Assembly: GCF_020982545.1 (NCBI RefSeq)
Contig: NZ_JAJKLK010000019.1
Span: forward strand, 868,001 to 932,000
Origin: Streptomyces sp. MNU76
Lineage (GTDB): Bacteria; Actinomycetota; Actinomycetes; Streptomycetales; Streptomycetaceae
Length of the DNA: 64,000 nucleotides
Direction of reading: 5' to 3'
Position numbers and translations under genes: made by a program. The first letter of the stretch is position 1. Every line of letters starts with the position of its first letter. The notes beneath the pieces were generated by a model that saw nothing but the letters and a program-made list of their open reading frames with translations, did not search any database and was not told the DNA's origin. Of this stretch, positions 9,532 to 18,496 are shown in pieces.

Positions 9532-11044
9532 GGGCCACCTCCGCCTGTCCCAGACCGACTTCGAGGTCGATGGTGAGCGTGCCCCCACTGCCCGAGCCCT
9601 TCGCGGGGGGCAGTGTCAGCCGGTCGCTCTTGTCCGGTGCCACGTCCACGTCCTCCTTGTCGTCACCCGGCAACTGGATGTCACCCAGGCCCACTTCGAT
9701 GTCGAGCCGCACGGTGACGTCCGGTGGAACCACCACCTTCACCTTGCCCGCGCCCACCTCCACGCTGGTGCTCAGCGACTCTCCCTTCGGTATGTCCACC
9801 CGGGACAGGTCCAGCGTCCCCACCCCGGTCCCGAGCTCGTAGCGGGCCGCCACGCTGTCCGCGTTCCGCGGTGCCCACTTCGTACGGGCCCAGTCGGTGG
9901 TGATGTTCGACGGAAGCGCCGCCGTGCCCGCCAGGAATCCCGCCGTGACCACCGCCAGGAAGATCGACCCCGCTCCCGTACGGCCGAGGAAGGCGCTGAG
10001 GGCTATGCCCAGACCGAACACGGTCAGCGCGCAGGCCAGACCGGTCTGCAGGCTGGCGGCGAGGGTGCGGTCCTCCCAGGTGGCTCCGGTACCCGCGCCG
10101 CCGGCGAGCAGCGCCAGCAGGAAGATCCAGCCGCCGATCCAGCGCGGCCCCCGCGGCTTCGGCGGACGCGCCACGCGTATGTCCTGACGGGTGGGCCGGA
10201 TGCCCCGGGCGATGTTGACCGCCGCGGCCATGTCCCGGTCGCGGGATTCCCACGGGCCCCATAGATAGCCCGTCCCACCGATGTGGGTGCCGTCCTTGAC
10301 TATCGGGTCGCGCCACCACGACGGGTAGGCGGAGGCCACCGGTGGTGCCTGGGCCTCCGGCGGGGCGTCGGCCACCGCCTGGGCGGCCAGTGGATCGGGG
10401 TCGGGGGTGCCGCGGTGCTGCGACCAGTACCCCGCGCCGGCCAGGAGCAGGGAGACGACCACCGAGAAGGTCAGGACGGTGGTGTTGCCCAGCATGGTGA
10501 GGAAGACGCCGCAGCCGACCAGCGCGAAGAGCACGGCCGTGAGGGCCTGGCCGTCGACCCGGCCGGTCAGCAGCTTGCGCAGCTCGTTCTCCTCCTCGTC
10601 GTCGTACGGCACGAACAGCCAGGCGAAGCCGTAGAAGAGGAGGCCGAGGCCTCCGGTGAGGGAGAGCACCGCCAGTACCACGCGGAAGATCACCGGATCC
10701 ATGTCGCACTGGCGCCCGAGCCCGGCACAGACACCGCCCAGCATCTTGTACCGCCGGTCGCGGCGGAACCTGTGCGGGGGACCGGGGACCGGGGGACCGG
10801 GGACCGAGAGGGCCGGGGAACCGGCCGAAGCGTCGGGGCCGGTGGCGTCCGATTGATCCGCTCGCGTGCCCGCTTCTGCCTGCGGGTCCGCGCCCGTGTG
10901 CGCGCCCGCGCCCTCGTGCGCGCGCGGCTTCCTGGCCCCCGTGCCCGGTGGGGGCACGGCGTCCTGCGGCTCGCTGGTGGGCCGCGGGGCGTCCGGACCC
11001 GAGCCGGGGCCCGGCTCCGCTGCCGCGTGCTGGTGATCCGTCAT
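9518..11044 (-). CDS. PspC-domain membrane protein
   Basis: 508 residues. The first 90 or so are disordered, rich in Pro, Ala and Gly. A PspC domain follows (RFRRDRRYKMLGGVCAGLG to LFVPYDDEEE) with one helix. Further transmembrane helices are at about 195-240 and 310-390, and the last 120 residues form a beta-repeat domain (toast-rack type) containing GVGTLDLSRVDIPKG and the repeated EVGAGKVKV / EVGLGDIQL / EVGLGQAEV strands. It is divergent from a PspC-histidine kinase and probably senses envelope stress with it. Start at MTDHQHAA. Confidence 0.88.
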   Translation of the reverse strand: MTDHQHAAAEPGPGSGPDAPRPTSEPQDAVPPPGTGARKPRAHEGAGAHTGADPQAEAGTRADQSDATGPDASAGSPALSVPGPPVPGPPHRFRRDRRYKMLGGVCAGLGRQCDMDPVIFRVVLAVLSLTGGLGLLFYGFAWLFVPYDDEEENELRKLLTGRVDGQALTAVLFALVGCGVFLTMLGNTTVLTFSVVVSLLLAGAGYWSQHRGTPDPDPLAAQAVADAPPEAQAPPVASAYPSWWRDPIVKDGTHIGGTGYLWGPWESRDRDMAAAVNIARGIRPTRQDIRVARPPKPRGPRWIGGWIFLLALLAGGAGTGATWEDRTLAASLQTGLACALTVFGLGIALSAFLGRTGAGSIFLAVVTAGFLAGTAALPSNITTDWARTKWAPRNADSVAARYELGTGVGTLDLSRVDIPKGESLSTSVEVGAGKVKVVVPPDVTVRLDIEVGLGDIQLPGDDKEDVDVAPDKSDRLTLPPAKGSGSGGTLTIDLEVGLGQAEVARAAA

Positions 11045-11175
11045 GCGTCCATCGTGACCGCCGCGCCGTTCCGATGGCACTCGGGATGACCCTGGTCGAA
11101 CCCTGATATCCGTCAGGGGGATGTGTTCGATCAGGCTCGCGCCGAAGATCAGGGACGTCTCGGGGGTCGACCCTG

Positions 11176-12501
11176 ATGCCTCGCTCGGCCGTGCGTGTGA
11201 ACATCGATGGCATGCCGGAAGCCGCAGCACTGCCAGTCGACACTCCGCGGCCCCCGCGCAAGCTCTACCGCAGCAGCGACGGACGCTGGCTCGGAGGCGT
11301 GGCGCGAGGGCTCGCCGGACATCTCGGTCTGCCTGTGACCTGGGTGCGGCTCGTGTTCGCCGGCCTCTTCCTGGCCGATGGCCTCGGTGCCCTCGTCTAC
11401 GCGGCGTTCTGGTTCTTCGTCCCCCTCGGCGTGGGAGGCGTCGACAACCAGCGGCCTCCGGCCATCGCCACGGAGATCTCCCCCGACGGCCGCCGCAAGC
11501 TCGTGGCCCGCAAGCCCGACCGAGGCCAGATAGTCGCCCTCCTCCTCATGGTCGTCGTGGCCATGGTCTTCGTCGGCAATGTGAACCTCGGGGAGGGCGC
11601 CAGGGCGTATCTCTGGCCGACGGTGCTCGTCGCCGCCGGCGTCGCCCTGGTCTGGCGCCAGGCGGACAACGCGCGGCGGGCCCGCTGGGCCGAGGTCGGC
11701 CGCCGTCGACGCACGATCACACTGCTGCGCTCTGTGGCGGGTGTCCTGCTGGTCACCGCGGGGGTCTCCGGGATATTCGTCCTCCAGGGCTCGGCCGCCC
11801 ACCTCGGCTCGGTCCTGCAGGCGGCGCTCGCGGTCCTCGTGGGCATAGCCCTGCTGGCCGGTCCGTACCTCGTGCGCATGACCCAGGACCTCTCCGAGGA
11901 GCGCCTGATGCGCATCCGCGCCCAGGAGCGCGCGGAGGTCGCGGCCCATGTCCACGACTCGGTGCTGCACACGCTGACGCTCATACAGCGGAACGCGGAC
12001 AACCCGAACGAGGTCCGCCGCCTCGCCCGCGCCCAGGAGCGCGACCTGCGGAACTGGCTGTACAAGCCCGAGGGCACGGGGAAGGACGAGGACGACGAGC
12101 CCGACACCCTCGCCGAGGCCGTCCGGCGGAACGCGGCCGAGGTCGAGGACAAGCACGGTGTCCCCATCGAGGTGGTCGTCGTCGGCGACTGCCCCCTCGA
12201 CGAGGGACTGACCGCACAGATGCAGGCCGCGCGCGAGGCAATGGTCAACGCCGCCAAGTACGGTGGCGAGGGCGGTGCCGTGCAGGTCTACGCCGAGGTC
12301 GAGGGAAGGACGGTATTCGTGTCCGTCCGCGACCGCGGCCCAGGATTCGACCTCGACGCGATACCCGCCGACCGCATGGGCGTCAGAGAATCGATCATCG
12401 GCCGCATGGAGCGCAACGGAGGTACGGCGCGGCTCCGCGTCGTACCGGGCGGCGGCACGGAGGTCGAGCTGGAGATGGAGAGGGCGGAGACGACGTCATG
12501 A
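11176..12501 (+). CDS. PspC-domain sensor histidine kinase (DesK/NarX-like)
   Basis: 441 residues. An N-terminal PspC domain (about 28-88, LYRSSDGRWLGGVARGLAGHLG) is fused to further membrane helices (about 117-135, 145-160, 182-203, 210-232), a dimerisation helix with the phospho-acceptor His260 in AAHVHDSVLHTL, and a C-terminal HATPase domain (EAMVNAAKYGGEGG, DRGPGFDLD, GGTEVELEME). It autophosphorylates and passes phosphate to the overlapping NarL-type regulator (ATGA overlap at 12498-12501). The start at 11176 follows GGGGG; an ATG at 11212 is possible. Confidence 0.92.
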   Translation: MPRSAVRVNIDGMPEAAALPVDTPRPPRKLYRSSDGRWLGGVARGLAGHLGLPVTWVRLVFAGLFLADGLGALVYAAFWFFVPLGVGGVDNQRPPAIATEISPDGRRKLVARKPDRGQIVALLLMVVVAMVFVGNVNLGEGARAYLWPTVLVAAGVALVWRQADNARRARWAEVGRRRRTITLLRSVAGVLLVTAGVSGIFVLQGSAAHLGSVLQAALAVLVGIALLAGPYLVRMTQDLSEERLMRIRAQERAEVAAHVHDSVLHTLTLIQRNADNPNEVRRLARAQERDLRNWLYKPEGTGKDEDDEPDTLAEAVRRNAAEVEDKHGVPIEVVVVGDCPLDEGLTAQMQAAREAMVNAAKYGGEGGAVQVYAEVEGRTVFVSVRDRGPGFDLDAIPADRMGVRESIIGRMERNGGTARLRVVPGGGTEVELEMERAETTS

Positions 12502-13373
12502 GTGACGCGAACGGGGCCAACGACACTGCCGCAGAGGGCGGCTCAGGCACGACGCCGAGCGGGGGACCAGGAGGTACGGCCGCGCGGGGCACGGGTTCGG
12601 CAGAGGGCCTGCCCAGCGAGCCCGGCCGGCGGGAAACGCCGGTCCAGCCCTCCACGCCCGAGGGTGCCGCCGCGCCCAGCGCACTCGGCGCACCGGGACC
12701 GGCCGGTCCCGGGCGGCATGTCCGGGTGGTGCTGGTGGACGACCACCGCATGTTCCGTACGGGAGTGCAGGCCGAGATCGGGCAGACGGACCGTACGGGG
12801 GTGGAGGTGGTCGGGGAGGCCCCCGATGTCGATCAGGCGGTCTCGGTGATCACGAGTACGCGGCCCGAGGTGGTGCTCCTCGATGTGCACCTGCCCGGCG
12901 GCGGCGGGGTCGAAGTCCTGCGCCGCTGTTCGTCGTTGATGGGGGATGCCGAGCAGCCCGTGCGCTTCCTCGCCCTGTCCGTGTCGGACGCGGCGGAGGA
13001 CGTGATCGGGGTGATCCGGGGCGGCGCACGCGGCTATGTCACCAAGACGATCACCGGCTCGGACCTGGTGGACTCCATCTTTCGGGTCCAGGAGGGCGAC
13101 GCGGTCTTCTCTCCCCGCCTGGCCGGCTTCGTGCTCGACGCCTTCGCCTCCACCGACGCCCCGCCCGTCGACGAGGACCTCGACCGCCTCACCCAGCGCG
13201 AGCGTGAGGTACTTCGGCTCATCGCCCGTGGCTATGCGTACAAGGAGATCGCCAAGCAGCTCTACATCTCGGTGAAGACGGTCGAGTCCCATGTGTCCGC
13301 CGTCCTGCGCAAGCTGCAGCTCTCCAACCGCCACGAGCTGACGAGGTGGGCGACGGCACGCCGCCTGGTGTGA
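12498..13373 (+). CDS. NarL/FixJ family response regulator
   Basis: 291 residues. A 72-residue Ala/Gly/Pro-rich extension is unusual for the family and precedes the receiver domain: acidic pair DD81-82, phospho-acceptor Asp129 in VVLLDVHLPGG, and the conserved Lys in YVTKTITGSDL. The C-terminal LuxR-type helix-turn-helix reads LTQREREVLRLIARGYAYKE then VKTVESHVSAVLRKL. It is the partner of the PspC kinase, with which it overlaps by four bases. Targets probably include the divergent PspC operon, but no operator was identified. Confidence 0.93.
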   Translation: MSDANGANDTAAEGGSGTTPSGGPGGTAARGTGSAEGLPSEPGRRETPVQPSTPEGAAAPSALGAPGPAGPGRHVRVVLVDDHRMFRTGVQAEIGQTDRTGVEVVGEAPDVDQAVSVITSTRPEVVLLDVHLPGGGGVEVLRRCSSLMGDAEQPVRFLALSVSDAAEDVIGVIRGGARGYVTKTITGSDLVDSIFRVQEGDAVFSPRLAGFVLDAFASTDAPPVDEDLDRLTQREREVLRLIARGYAYKEIAKQLYISVKTVESHVSAVLRKLQLSNRHELTRWATARRLV

Positions 13374-13545
13374 GGCCGGAGCGCCACGGTGGGACGGCGA
13401 GGCAGGTCGGCCGGGGCGGGTCCGGCCGCGCCCGCCGTGTCTCCCAGCGCAGGGCACCCCACCCGCTTCCCACCCGCCACTCAGGCCCACGGCTCGGACC
13501 CAAGCCTCGGGCCCACGGCTCGGTGCCCACGGCTCAGGGCCCCGC

Positions 13546-14624
13546 TCAAGCCACCCGTGTCGCCCCCGCGTACGGCATCTCGTCCAGGGGGCCACGCGTA
13601 CCGGGGCGGAGGGGTTGGGGGCGTGGATCATCTGGCCGTTGCCGATGTAGATGCCCACGTGGCTGATGCCGGAGTAGAAGAAGACGAGGTCACCGGGGCG
13701 GAGGTCGGAGCGGGCGACGCGGGGGCCGGCGTTGATCTGGGAGTAGGTGGTGCGGGGGAGGGAGACACCGGCGGCCCGGTAGGCGGCCAGGGTGAGGCCG
13801 GAGCAGTCGAAGGCGTTGGGCCCGGTGGCGCCCCAGACGTACGGGCTGCCGATCTTGGAGTAGGCGTAGGAGATGGCCGCGGCGGCGCGGGAGTTGGGGG
13901 CGTCGGTCGTGGCGGAGACGGGGGAGACCGGGCCGGTGAGGCCGCGCTGGGCGGTGGTGGAGGAGCGCGAGGCGTGCCCCGTGGCGCCGCTGCGGGTGTC
14001 GAAGCGTGAGCGGTCCTCGGTGGTGAGTCGGCCGAGCAGTTGACGGGCGTCGGTCAGCTTGGAGGTGACGGTTTTCTTGTGGCGTCTCAGTTCGGTCTGC
14101 CGGGTCTTGAGCGTGCCCAGTTCGACCCGGGCGGCGCCGCGCAGCCGTTCGATGTCCAGCAGTTGCTTCCGTACGCTCGCCACGTCCGCCGAGTGCCGGC
14201 TCCCGACGCGCTCGGCGAGGGCGGCGCCGTCCAGGTACTGGTCGGGATCGGCGGAGAGGGCGAGCTGCCAGGTGGGGGCGATGCCGCCGTCCCGGTACTG
14301 CGCCGCCGCCAGCGAACCGAGTTCGTCGCGGGCCGAGTTGAGCCGTTCGGTGCGGCGGGCGGCCTGGTCGCGCAGCTCCTCGAGGTTCTCCTGAGCCTTG
14401 TCGGCCTTCTCCTTCGCGCCGTTGTACTTCTCGGTGGCGACCTCGGCCTCTTGGTACAGCTTGGCCACCTTCGCCCTGACCTGCTCCGGGGTGAGCTGGG
14501 GGTCGGCGTGCCCGATGCCGTCGAAACCGGTCGCCGTCGCCGCGCCCGCGAGGGCGATCGTCGCGGCCGTGCGGGCCGTATGGCCGCCGAGCGAGCGCTG
14601 TCTGGGCTTGCGGTGCGCTGCCAC
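13546..14624 (-). pseudogene. NlpC/P60 cell-wall hydrolase, frameshifted near the C-terminus
   Basis: A secreted peptidoglycan hydrolase of the RipA type. A basic signal region (VAAHRKPRQ..., Ala-rich core) is followed by a long coiled coil (about 40-230) and a C-terminal NlpC/P60 domain with the catalytic Cys in AFDCSGLT and the His in SHVGIYIGNG. After PVRVAP the frame is lost in a G5 run (plus strand 13587-13591). Adding one base restores LDEMPYAGATRVA and a stop at 13546, giving 359 residues. As written, the frame runs on through the regulator gene, so a base is probably missing. The GTG at 14624 is the likely start. Confidence 0.85.
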
Positions 14625-15094
14625 GTGGAGTCCACGTCCTCTCCGTACGACCGCCGTCCGCAGTACGAACATCGTCTGTCCGTACGGACCGCCTGGGGGG
14701 AGCGGTGACGCGTCCGGCGGCGGCCCGCACAGGGGGAGCGGGACGCCGCCGGACCTTTCTCGGCGGTGGTGGCCGACTGCCGCCCCTGGCCCGGGCGGCG
14801 GTGGGGAGCCGGTCACCTGAGGGAGGACGCTAAACCTGGGTGTGATGGCTCGGTAACGCGTTGTACGGAAGTGGCGCGCACCGACCGTGAGGTGACCGTA
14901 TGTGACCGGGATCCGGGCCCGGCGCCGCCGACTTCACGCTGTGCGATGACCGATGCGGCGATTTCGGACCGGGCGGGGGCGCCTCGGTGCTATGGAGCGC
15001 ATATATGCAAGGTCATCTGAGGGTGCCGGTCGAGGGTTGCGGTCCGGCCGCCCCGGTGTCCGACGGGTCTCGGGCACCTCATTAGGCTCCGCGC
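14625..15094. other. Divergent promoter region
   Basis: Gap between the frameshifted NlpC gene and the small membrane protein gene. No gene, riboswitch or clear operator was recognised. It contains repeated GTACGG motifs around 14640-14690 and an ATTAGGCT -10-like box near 15082. Confidence 0.45.
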
Positions 15095-15448
15095 ATGGAC
15101 GTACTCATCCACATCCTCGTCGCCCTCCACATCATCGGCATCGCCTCCCTCCTGGGCGGCTTCCTCACCCAGATGAAGGCGATGGGCCAGGGCGCCGCCC
15201 GCTTCGTCCCCGCCATGCTGCACGGCGCCCTCACGATGCTCGTCACCGGCGCCCTCCTCGTCGGCCTCAACCAGGCCGACGACCAGCCCGTCGACAACAT
15301 CAAGATCGGCGTCAAGCTCGCGCTGCTGATCGTGATCCTCGGTCTGGTCTACGTGAAGCGCGACGAGGAGACGGTGGAGAAGCCGCTCTTCGCCCTGGTG
15401 GGCGCGCTGACCACCGCCAACGTCTTCATCGCGGTGCTCTGGACCTGA
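15095..15448 (+). CDS. Small integral membrane protein
   Basis: 117 residues with four hydrophobic helices: VLIHILVALHIIGIASLLGG, PAMLHGALTMLVTGALLVGL, VKLALLIVILGLVYV and ALVGALTTANVFIAVLW. A short acidic and basic loop (KRDEETVEK) separates the last two. It belongs to a conserved actinobacterial group of unknown function; no catalytic residues are visible. The ATG at 15095 lies close behind an ATTAGGCT -10-like box, so the transcript may be nearly leaderless. Confidence 0.85.
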   Translation: MDVLIHILVALHIIGIASLLGGFLTQMKAMGQGAARFVPAMLHGALTMLVTGALLVGLNQADDQPVDNIKIGVKLALLIVILGLVYVKRDEETVEKPLFALVGALTTANVFIAVLWT

Positions 15449-15759
15449 GGCGACCCGCGGCTCATGCGCCCGGAGAGCGCAAGAATGCTGTGAGTGGCCG
15501 AGAGTCACTTGTCCCGTCTCATTAGATCTTGCAGCGGCGGGGCCGTTGACCTGCGGGGTGACAGGTTGAACCGCGACTTGCTGGGGGGAGTGACGAGGCG
15601 TCGTTGAAGACCTGTGGGCGGTGCCGGTGGCGCGTCTCATGGATCATGGCGAGGGTGATGCCGCCTGAGCAGGTCCTTGTCAGGGTCGCGAGACGCTCGA
15701 CCCTCGGTTTCGCACTGAAGATGACAGTTTCCTAACAAAGGCCGCAGCAGCGGACGTGC
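15449..15759. other. Left part of an AT-richer accessory patch
   Basis: No supported gene. Base composition is clearly less GC-rich than the surroundings. GTCTCATTA at about 15517-15526 recurs in inverted orientation at about 16683-16692. Confidence 0.45.
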
Positions 15760-16086
15760 TCAGGAAGGGTGTCTCCGCTGACGATCCTGAAGCTGCCGAC
15801 GGGCGGTCGACCAAACGACCTCGAACTCATCGGCCGACAACCACTGCGGGTCATGCCCCTCCCACTCAGAGATAGGCGGTTCCGCGGTCAGACCGTAGAC
15901 ACTCTCGTATTCAGCCAACCGACCGTCTCTTTGGGCTTCTTGCCACTCGACCAGCGAGGCAGCGGCCAAAGCCTTGCTTCCGGGCTCCTGCAACTCGACT
16001 TGGCGGATCACGTACCCATCGGTGTCCAGCTCGAAGTAGAACCAGACGGCTTCCTCGTCCCAGAAGCAGCGAAGCCAGCGCGTCAC
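15760..16086 (-). CDS. Hypothetical protein, second gene of a two-gene accessory unit
   Basis: 108 residues, acidic and rich in Trp and Tyr (WLRCFWDEEAVWFYFELDTDG, EWEGHDPQWLSADEFEVVW). No signal peptide, membrane segment or known motif. The GTG start at 16086 overlaps the stop of the preceding gene, so the pair is translationally coupled. Small acidic single-domain proteins of this kind are often immunity or antitoxin-like proteins, but nothing here proves that. The patch is AT-richer than its neighbours, suggesting acquisition. Confidence 0.7.
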   Translation of the reverse strand: MTRWLRCFWDEEAVWFYFELDTDGYVIRQVELQEPGSKALAAASLVEWQEAQRDGRLAEYESVYGLTAEPPISEWEGHDPQWLSADEFEVVWSTARRQLQDRQRRHPS

Positions 16087-16427
16087 TGGTTCACCGCATC
16101 GAAGGGCTCGTCGTGCCAGCGCCAGCCGGCGGTGCCGTCGTCGTGGATGTGCAGCATGAACTCAGCGACCGGGCTGCCATCGGGAAACGTCATGGTGAGC
16201 GCACTGCGGATCTGGGTGTAGCAGGCGTCGGCCTGCTCCCAGTCCTCCTCGTCGACAGCCCGCTCCTGCTCAGCGAAGAGGGGACGGAACTCTTCAAAGC
16301 CAGGAAGTGTCTCGACTTCGGCGTGAGTCCAGGGCCAATCGGCGCCGGTCACGGTCAGCCGGACAATCTCCTGGTCGCCGTGGTGGAGCCGCCAGATACT
16401 GCCAGTGGTCAGGTTGGGGTTGGTCAT
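16083..16427 (-). CDS. Hypothetical protein, first gene of a two-gene accessory unit
   Basis: 114 residues, acidic, with a beta-rich look (GSIWRLHHGDQEIVRLTVTGADWPW) and a helical middle with EEFRPLFAEQERAVDEEDWEQ. No export signal, membrane span or recognised family. It overlaps the next gene by four bases. The start ATG at 16427 has no strong ribosome site. It sits in the patch between the two NlpC/P60 genes. Role unknown. Confidence 0.7.
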   Translation of the reverse strand: MTNPNLTTGSIWRLHHGDQEIVRLTVTGADWPWTHAEVETLPGFEEFRPLFAEQERAVDEEDWEQADACYTQIRSALTMTFPDGSPVAEFMLHIHDDGTAGWRWHDEPFDAVNQ

Positions 16428-16815
16428 ATCCCCATGATGGCGATCACCACTGACAGGCAGGGCATGAGATCACGGCACCTTCTCGATCATGGGCGCGACC
16501 ATCTCACGCGGCGGAAGCTGGTGGGGGGCGACGTTGAGTCGCTGTGCCGCTTCGCCTGCGTACCTCGACACCATCCCGGACCCAGGCCACCTCGGAACCG
16601 GCCGCCCGTCCCTCACCGCTCAGCGGCTTCCCCTCATCGTCCACACCAGGACGATGTCCGCTGGATTGGGACAAGCCACCTGTAATGAGACAAGAGCCAC
16701 CCCAAAGCGGACACAGTCTCACTCAAACCTGTCTCGGCCCTCCCTGCGCAAGCTCAGTGCACAGATCCGTGCGACAAGCCGGGGTTCGATGCGACGGGAC
16801 ATCACTCTGCGGAGC
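16428..16815. other. Gene-free right part of the accessory patch, possible transposase remnant
   Basis: Around 16549-16620 one plus-strand frame reads SPAYLDTIPDPGHLGTGRP, which resembles the N-terminus of ISAs1-type transposases (a YLDTIPDPR-like motif), but nothing recognisable follows. This is weak evidence for a decayed insertion sequence. Confidence 0.3.
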
Positions 16816-16868
16816 GATTCTCAGCGATCTGCCGCAAACGACAAGTTGGCGACAGATCGCTGAGAATC
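16816..16868 (-). terminator. Long hairpin after the second NlpC/P60 gene
   Basis: Exact 16-bp arms 16816-16831 (GATTCTCAGCGATCTG) and 16853-16868, separated by 21 nt. They lie 30 nt beyond the stop of the NlpC/P60 gene that reads leftwards. Confidence 0.6.
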
Positions 16869-16898
16869 CGACAGATCTAAAGCGGCCCTACACCCCGG

Positions 16899-18083
16899 TC
16901 AGGCGGGCCGCACCACGCTGTGGATCGAGGACTCGCCGTCGTAGAAGATCGACTCCTCGCGGACGTACGTGCCCGGCTTGGGGGCGTGGATCATCATGCC
17001 GTTGCCGATGTAGATGCCGACGTGGCCGATGTTGTCGTAGAAGAAGACAAGGTCGCCCGGCCTGGCGTCGGAGAGGGGGACGGTGGTGCCCGCCTCGACC
17101 TGGTCGTAGGTGGTGCGCGGGAGGTCGACGCCGGCGGCTTTCCAGGCGGCCTGGGTGAGGCCGGAGCAGTCGTAGGAGCCGGGGCCGGTGGCGCCCCAGA
17201 CGTACGGCTTGCCGATCTGCGCGCGGGCGAATGCCAGGGCCTTGGTGGCCTTCGCGGCGTAGGTGGAGTCCTCGACGGGGGCGGTGGTCCCGCTGGTGCC
17301 GGGAGACGTCTCCGTGCCGGCGGCGGTCCCTCCCTGGGTCTCCTGGGTGCTCGGGGCCTCCTGGCTCGCCTGCTGCGCCGCCTGCTGACGCGCGAGTTCC
17401 TCCGCCTTGCGGTCGGCCTCCTCCTGCTCGCGCTGTTCGATCGCGGCGAGCCGGGCCTTCTCCGCGGCGGTGAGGGTGGAGAGCAGTTCGCGCGCCTCGG
17501 CGAGCTTCGCCTGGACCTTGGCCTTGCTGGTCTTGAGGGCGTTCTGCGACTCGGTGAGCTTCTCGAGGCTGTCGCTCGCGGTCCGGCGCTGCTCCGCCGC
17601 GTCGGCCTGCTCGGTGACGTACGCGTCGACGGCCTGCTTCTGACGGTCCGTCAGCCGGTCCATCAGCTGGTTCTGGTCGAAGTAGTCCTGCGGGTTGTCC
17701 GCGAGGAGCAGCGAGGCCTGGTCGGGGGCGGACGCGCCGTTGCGGTACTGGGCCGCGGCGAACGATCCCAGTTCCTCCCGTGCCTCGTTGAGCTTCTCCG
17801 TGCGCTTGGCGACGTCGTCGAGGAGGGTGTCGACCTTCTTCTTCTGCTTGGTCGTCCTCTCCTTGGCCGCGTTGTAGTTCTCGGTCGCCGACCCGGCCTG
17901 GCGGTAGAGGTCGTCGACCTTCTTCTCGACTTCCTCCAGGCTCGGCCTGTCGTCGTCGGAGGGTGCGGCGGTGGCCGTCTGGGAGAGCAGGGCCACGGAG
18001 GTGAGGGCGGCCGTGGCGAGAGCGGGGGTGCGTATGCCCGCGCGTGTCCGGCCGGTCGGACGCGGCTTGCGGTGCGGCGCCAT
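16899..18083 (-). CDS. NlpC/P60 cell-wall hydrolase (secreted, coiled-coil)
   Basis: 394 residues. A basic N-terminus and hydrophobic core end near TATAAPSDD (signal peptide). A coiled coil rich in Lys, Glu, Gln and Ala covers about 45-245; a Ser/Thr/Gly linker follows; the catalytic NlpC/P60 domain fills the last 120 residues with Cys in SYDCSGLTQAAW, His in GHVGIYIGNG and a third polar residue in MIHAPKPG. It cleaves peptide stems of peptidoglycan. The start has a clear AAGGAG. Its leader carries a c-di-AMP riboswitch, so it is likely repressed when the nucleotide is abundant. It is a paralogue of the hydrolase at 13546. Confidence 0.93.
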   Translation of the reverse strand: MAPHRKPRPTGRTRAGIRTPALATAALTSVALLSQTATAAPSDDDRPSLEEVEKKVDDLYRQAGSATENYNAAKERTTKQKKKVDTLLDDVAKRTEKLNEAREELGSFAAAQYRNGASAPDQASLLLADNPQDYFDQNQLMDRLTDRQKQAVDAYVTEQADAAEQRRTASDSLEKLTESQNALKTSKAKVQAKLAEARELLSTLTAAEKARLAAIEQREQEEADRKAEELARQQAAQQASQEAPSTQETQGGTAAGTETSPGTSGTTAPVEDSTYAAKATKALAFARAQIGKPYVWGATGPGSYDCSGLTQAAWKAAGVDLPRTTYDQVEAGTTVPLSDARPGDLVFFYDNIGHVGIYIGNGMMIHAPKPGTYVREESIFYDGESSIHSVVRPA

Positions 18084-18103
18084 GGTGCGGCGTCTCCTTC
18101 CGT

Positions 18104-18240
18104 AGTCCGCCTACCGAGTTAGCTGTCGGGTTCGGGCGCAAGCTTCGGAAGGTTTGCCCTACGACCCTTGCCGCGAGCGGCGGTCGGGTCGATTCACCCC
18201 AGAGGTCGGTGGGTCCCCGGCTCCGGCGCCGCGAGAGGCG
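18104..18240 (-). promoter_or_regulatory. c-di-AMP riboswitch (ydaO-yuaA type)
   Basis: On the minus strand, in order: GGGGACCCACC (18218-18208), GGGGTGAATC (18200-18191), GTCGTAGGGC (around 18160) and CCGAACCCGACAGCTAAC (18135-18118), the conserved blocks of the ydaO class. A small GTAG-GCGGA-CTAC hairpin then abuts the ribosome site of the NlpC/P60 gene. In actinobacteria this class sits upstream of cell-wall hydrolases, as here. Confidence 0.9.
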
Positions 18241-18473
18241 TACCGGACTCGGCGGGGGCCGTGCGGCCCGGCGACGTTCGCCGGTTGTGTCGTACGACCC
18301 AAGGGAAGAAGTTAGCCAACTCGTGGGTCCCGTGTGAAGGTTGATGTTCGATATGCCCGATACGTTTTCGTGACCTTAGCCTCTTGCGCGCGACAGGCGG
18401 TAGGCTCGATCGCTCACCGTCGTGAGGTGAGCGCGGTGAGTGGTGGGTGTGGACTTCCCGGGGCGGCCCCTCG

Positions 18474-18496
18474 CTGTCAGTGGGGGCGCCTAGACT
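18474..18496 (+). promoter_or_regulatory. DNA-damage-type promoter of pcrA
   Basis: CTGTCAGTG (18474-18482), 8 nt, then TAGACT (18491-18496). This fits the mycobacterial RecA-independent damage motif TTGTCRGTG-N8-TANNNT except for the first base. The pcrA ATG is 9 nt further on, so the transcript is nearly leaderless. Confidence 0.7.

Noticed and set aside
12543..13545. Extension of the NlpC/P60 protein over the response-regulator gene
   Set aside because: The family ending is found in the next frame after one base is restored, so the extension is an artefact of the shift.
14625..15094. A second c-di-AMP riboswitch upstream of the first NlpC/P60 gene
   Set aside because: None of the conserved ydaO blocks (GGGGTGAATC, CCGAACCCGACAGC) is present.
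16489..16863. Complete transposase gene
   Set aside because: Only a short IPDP-like motif is recognisable, with no DDE residues. It was kept as a possible remnant only.
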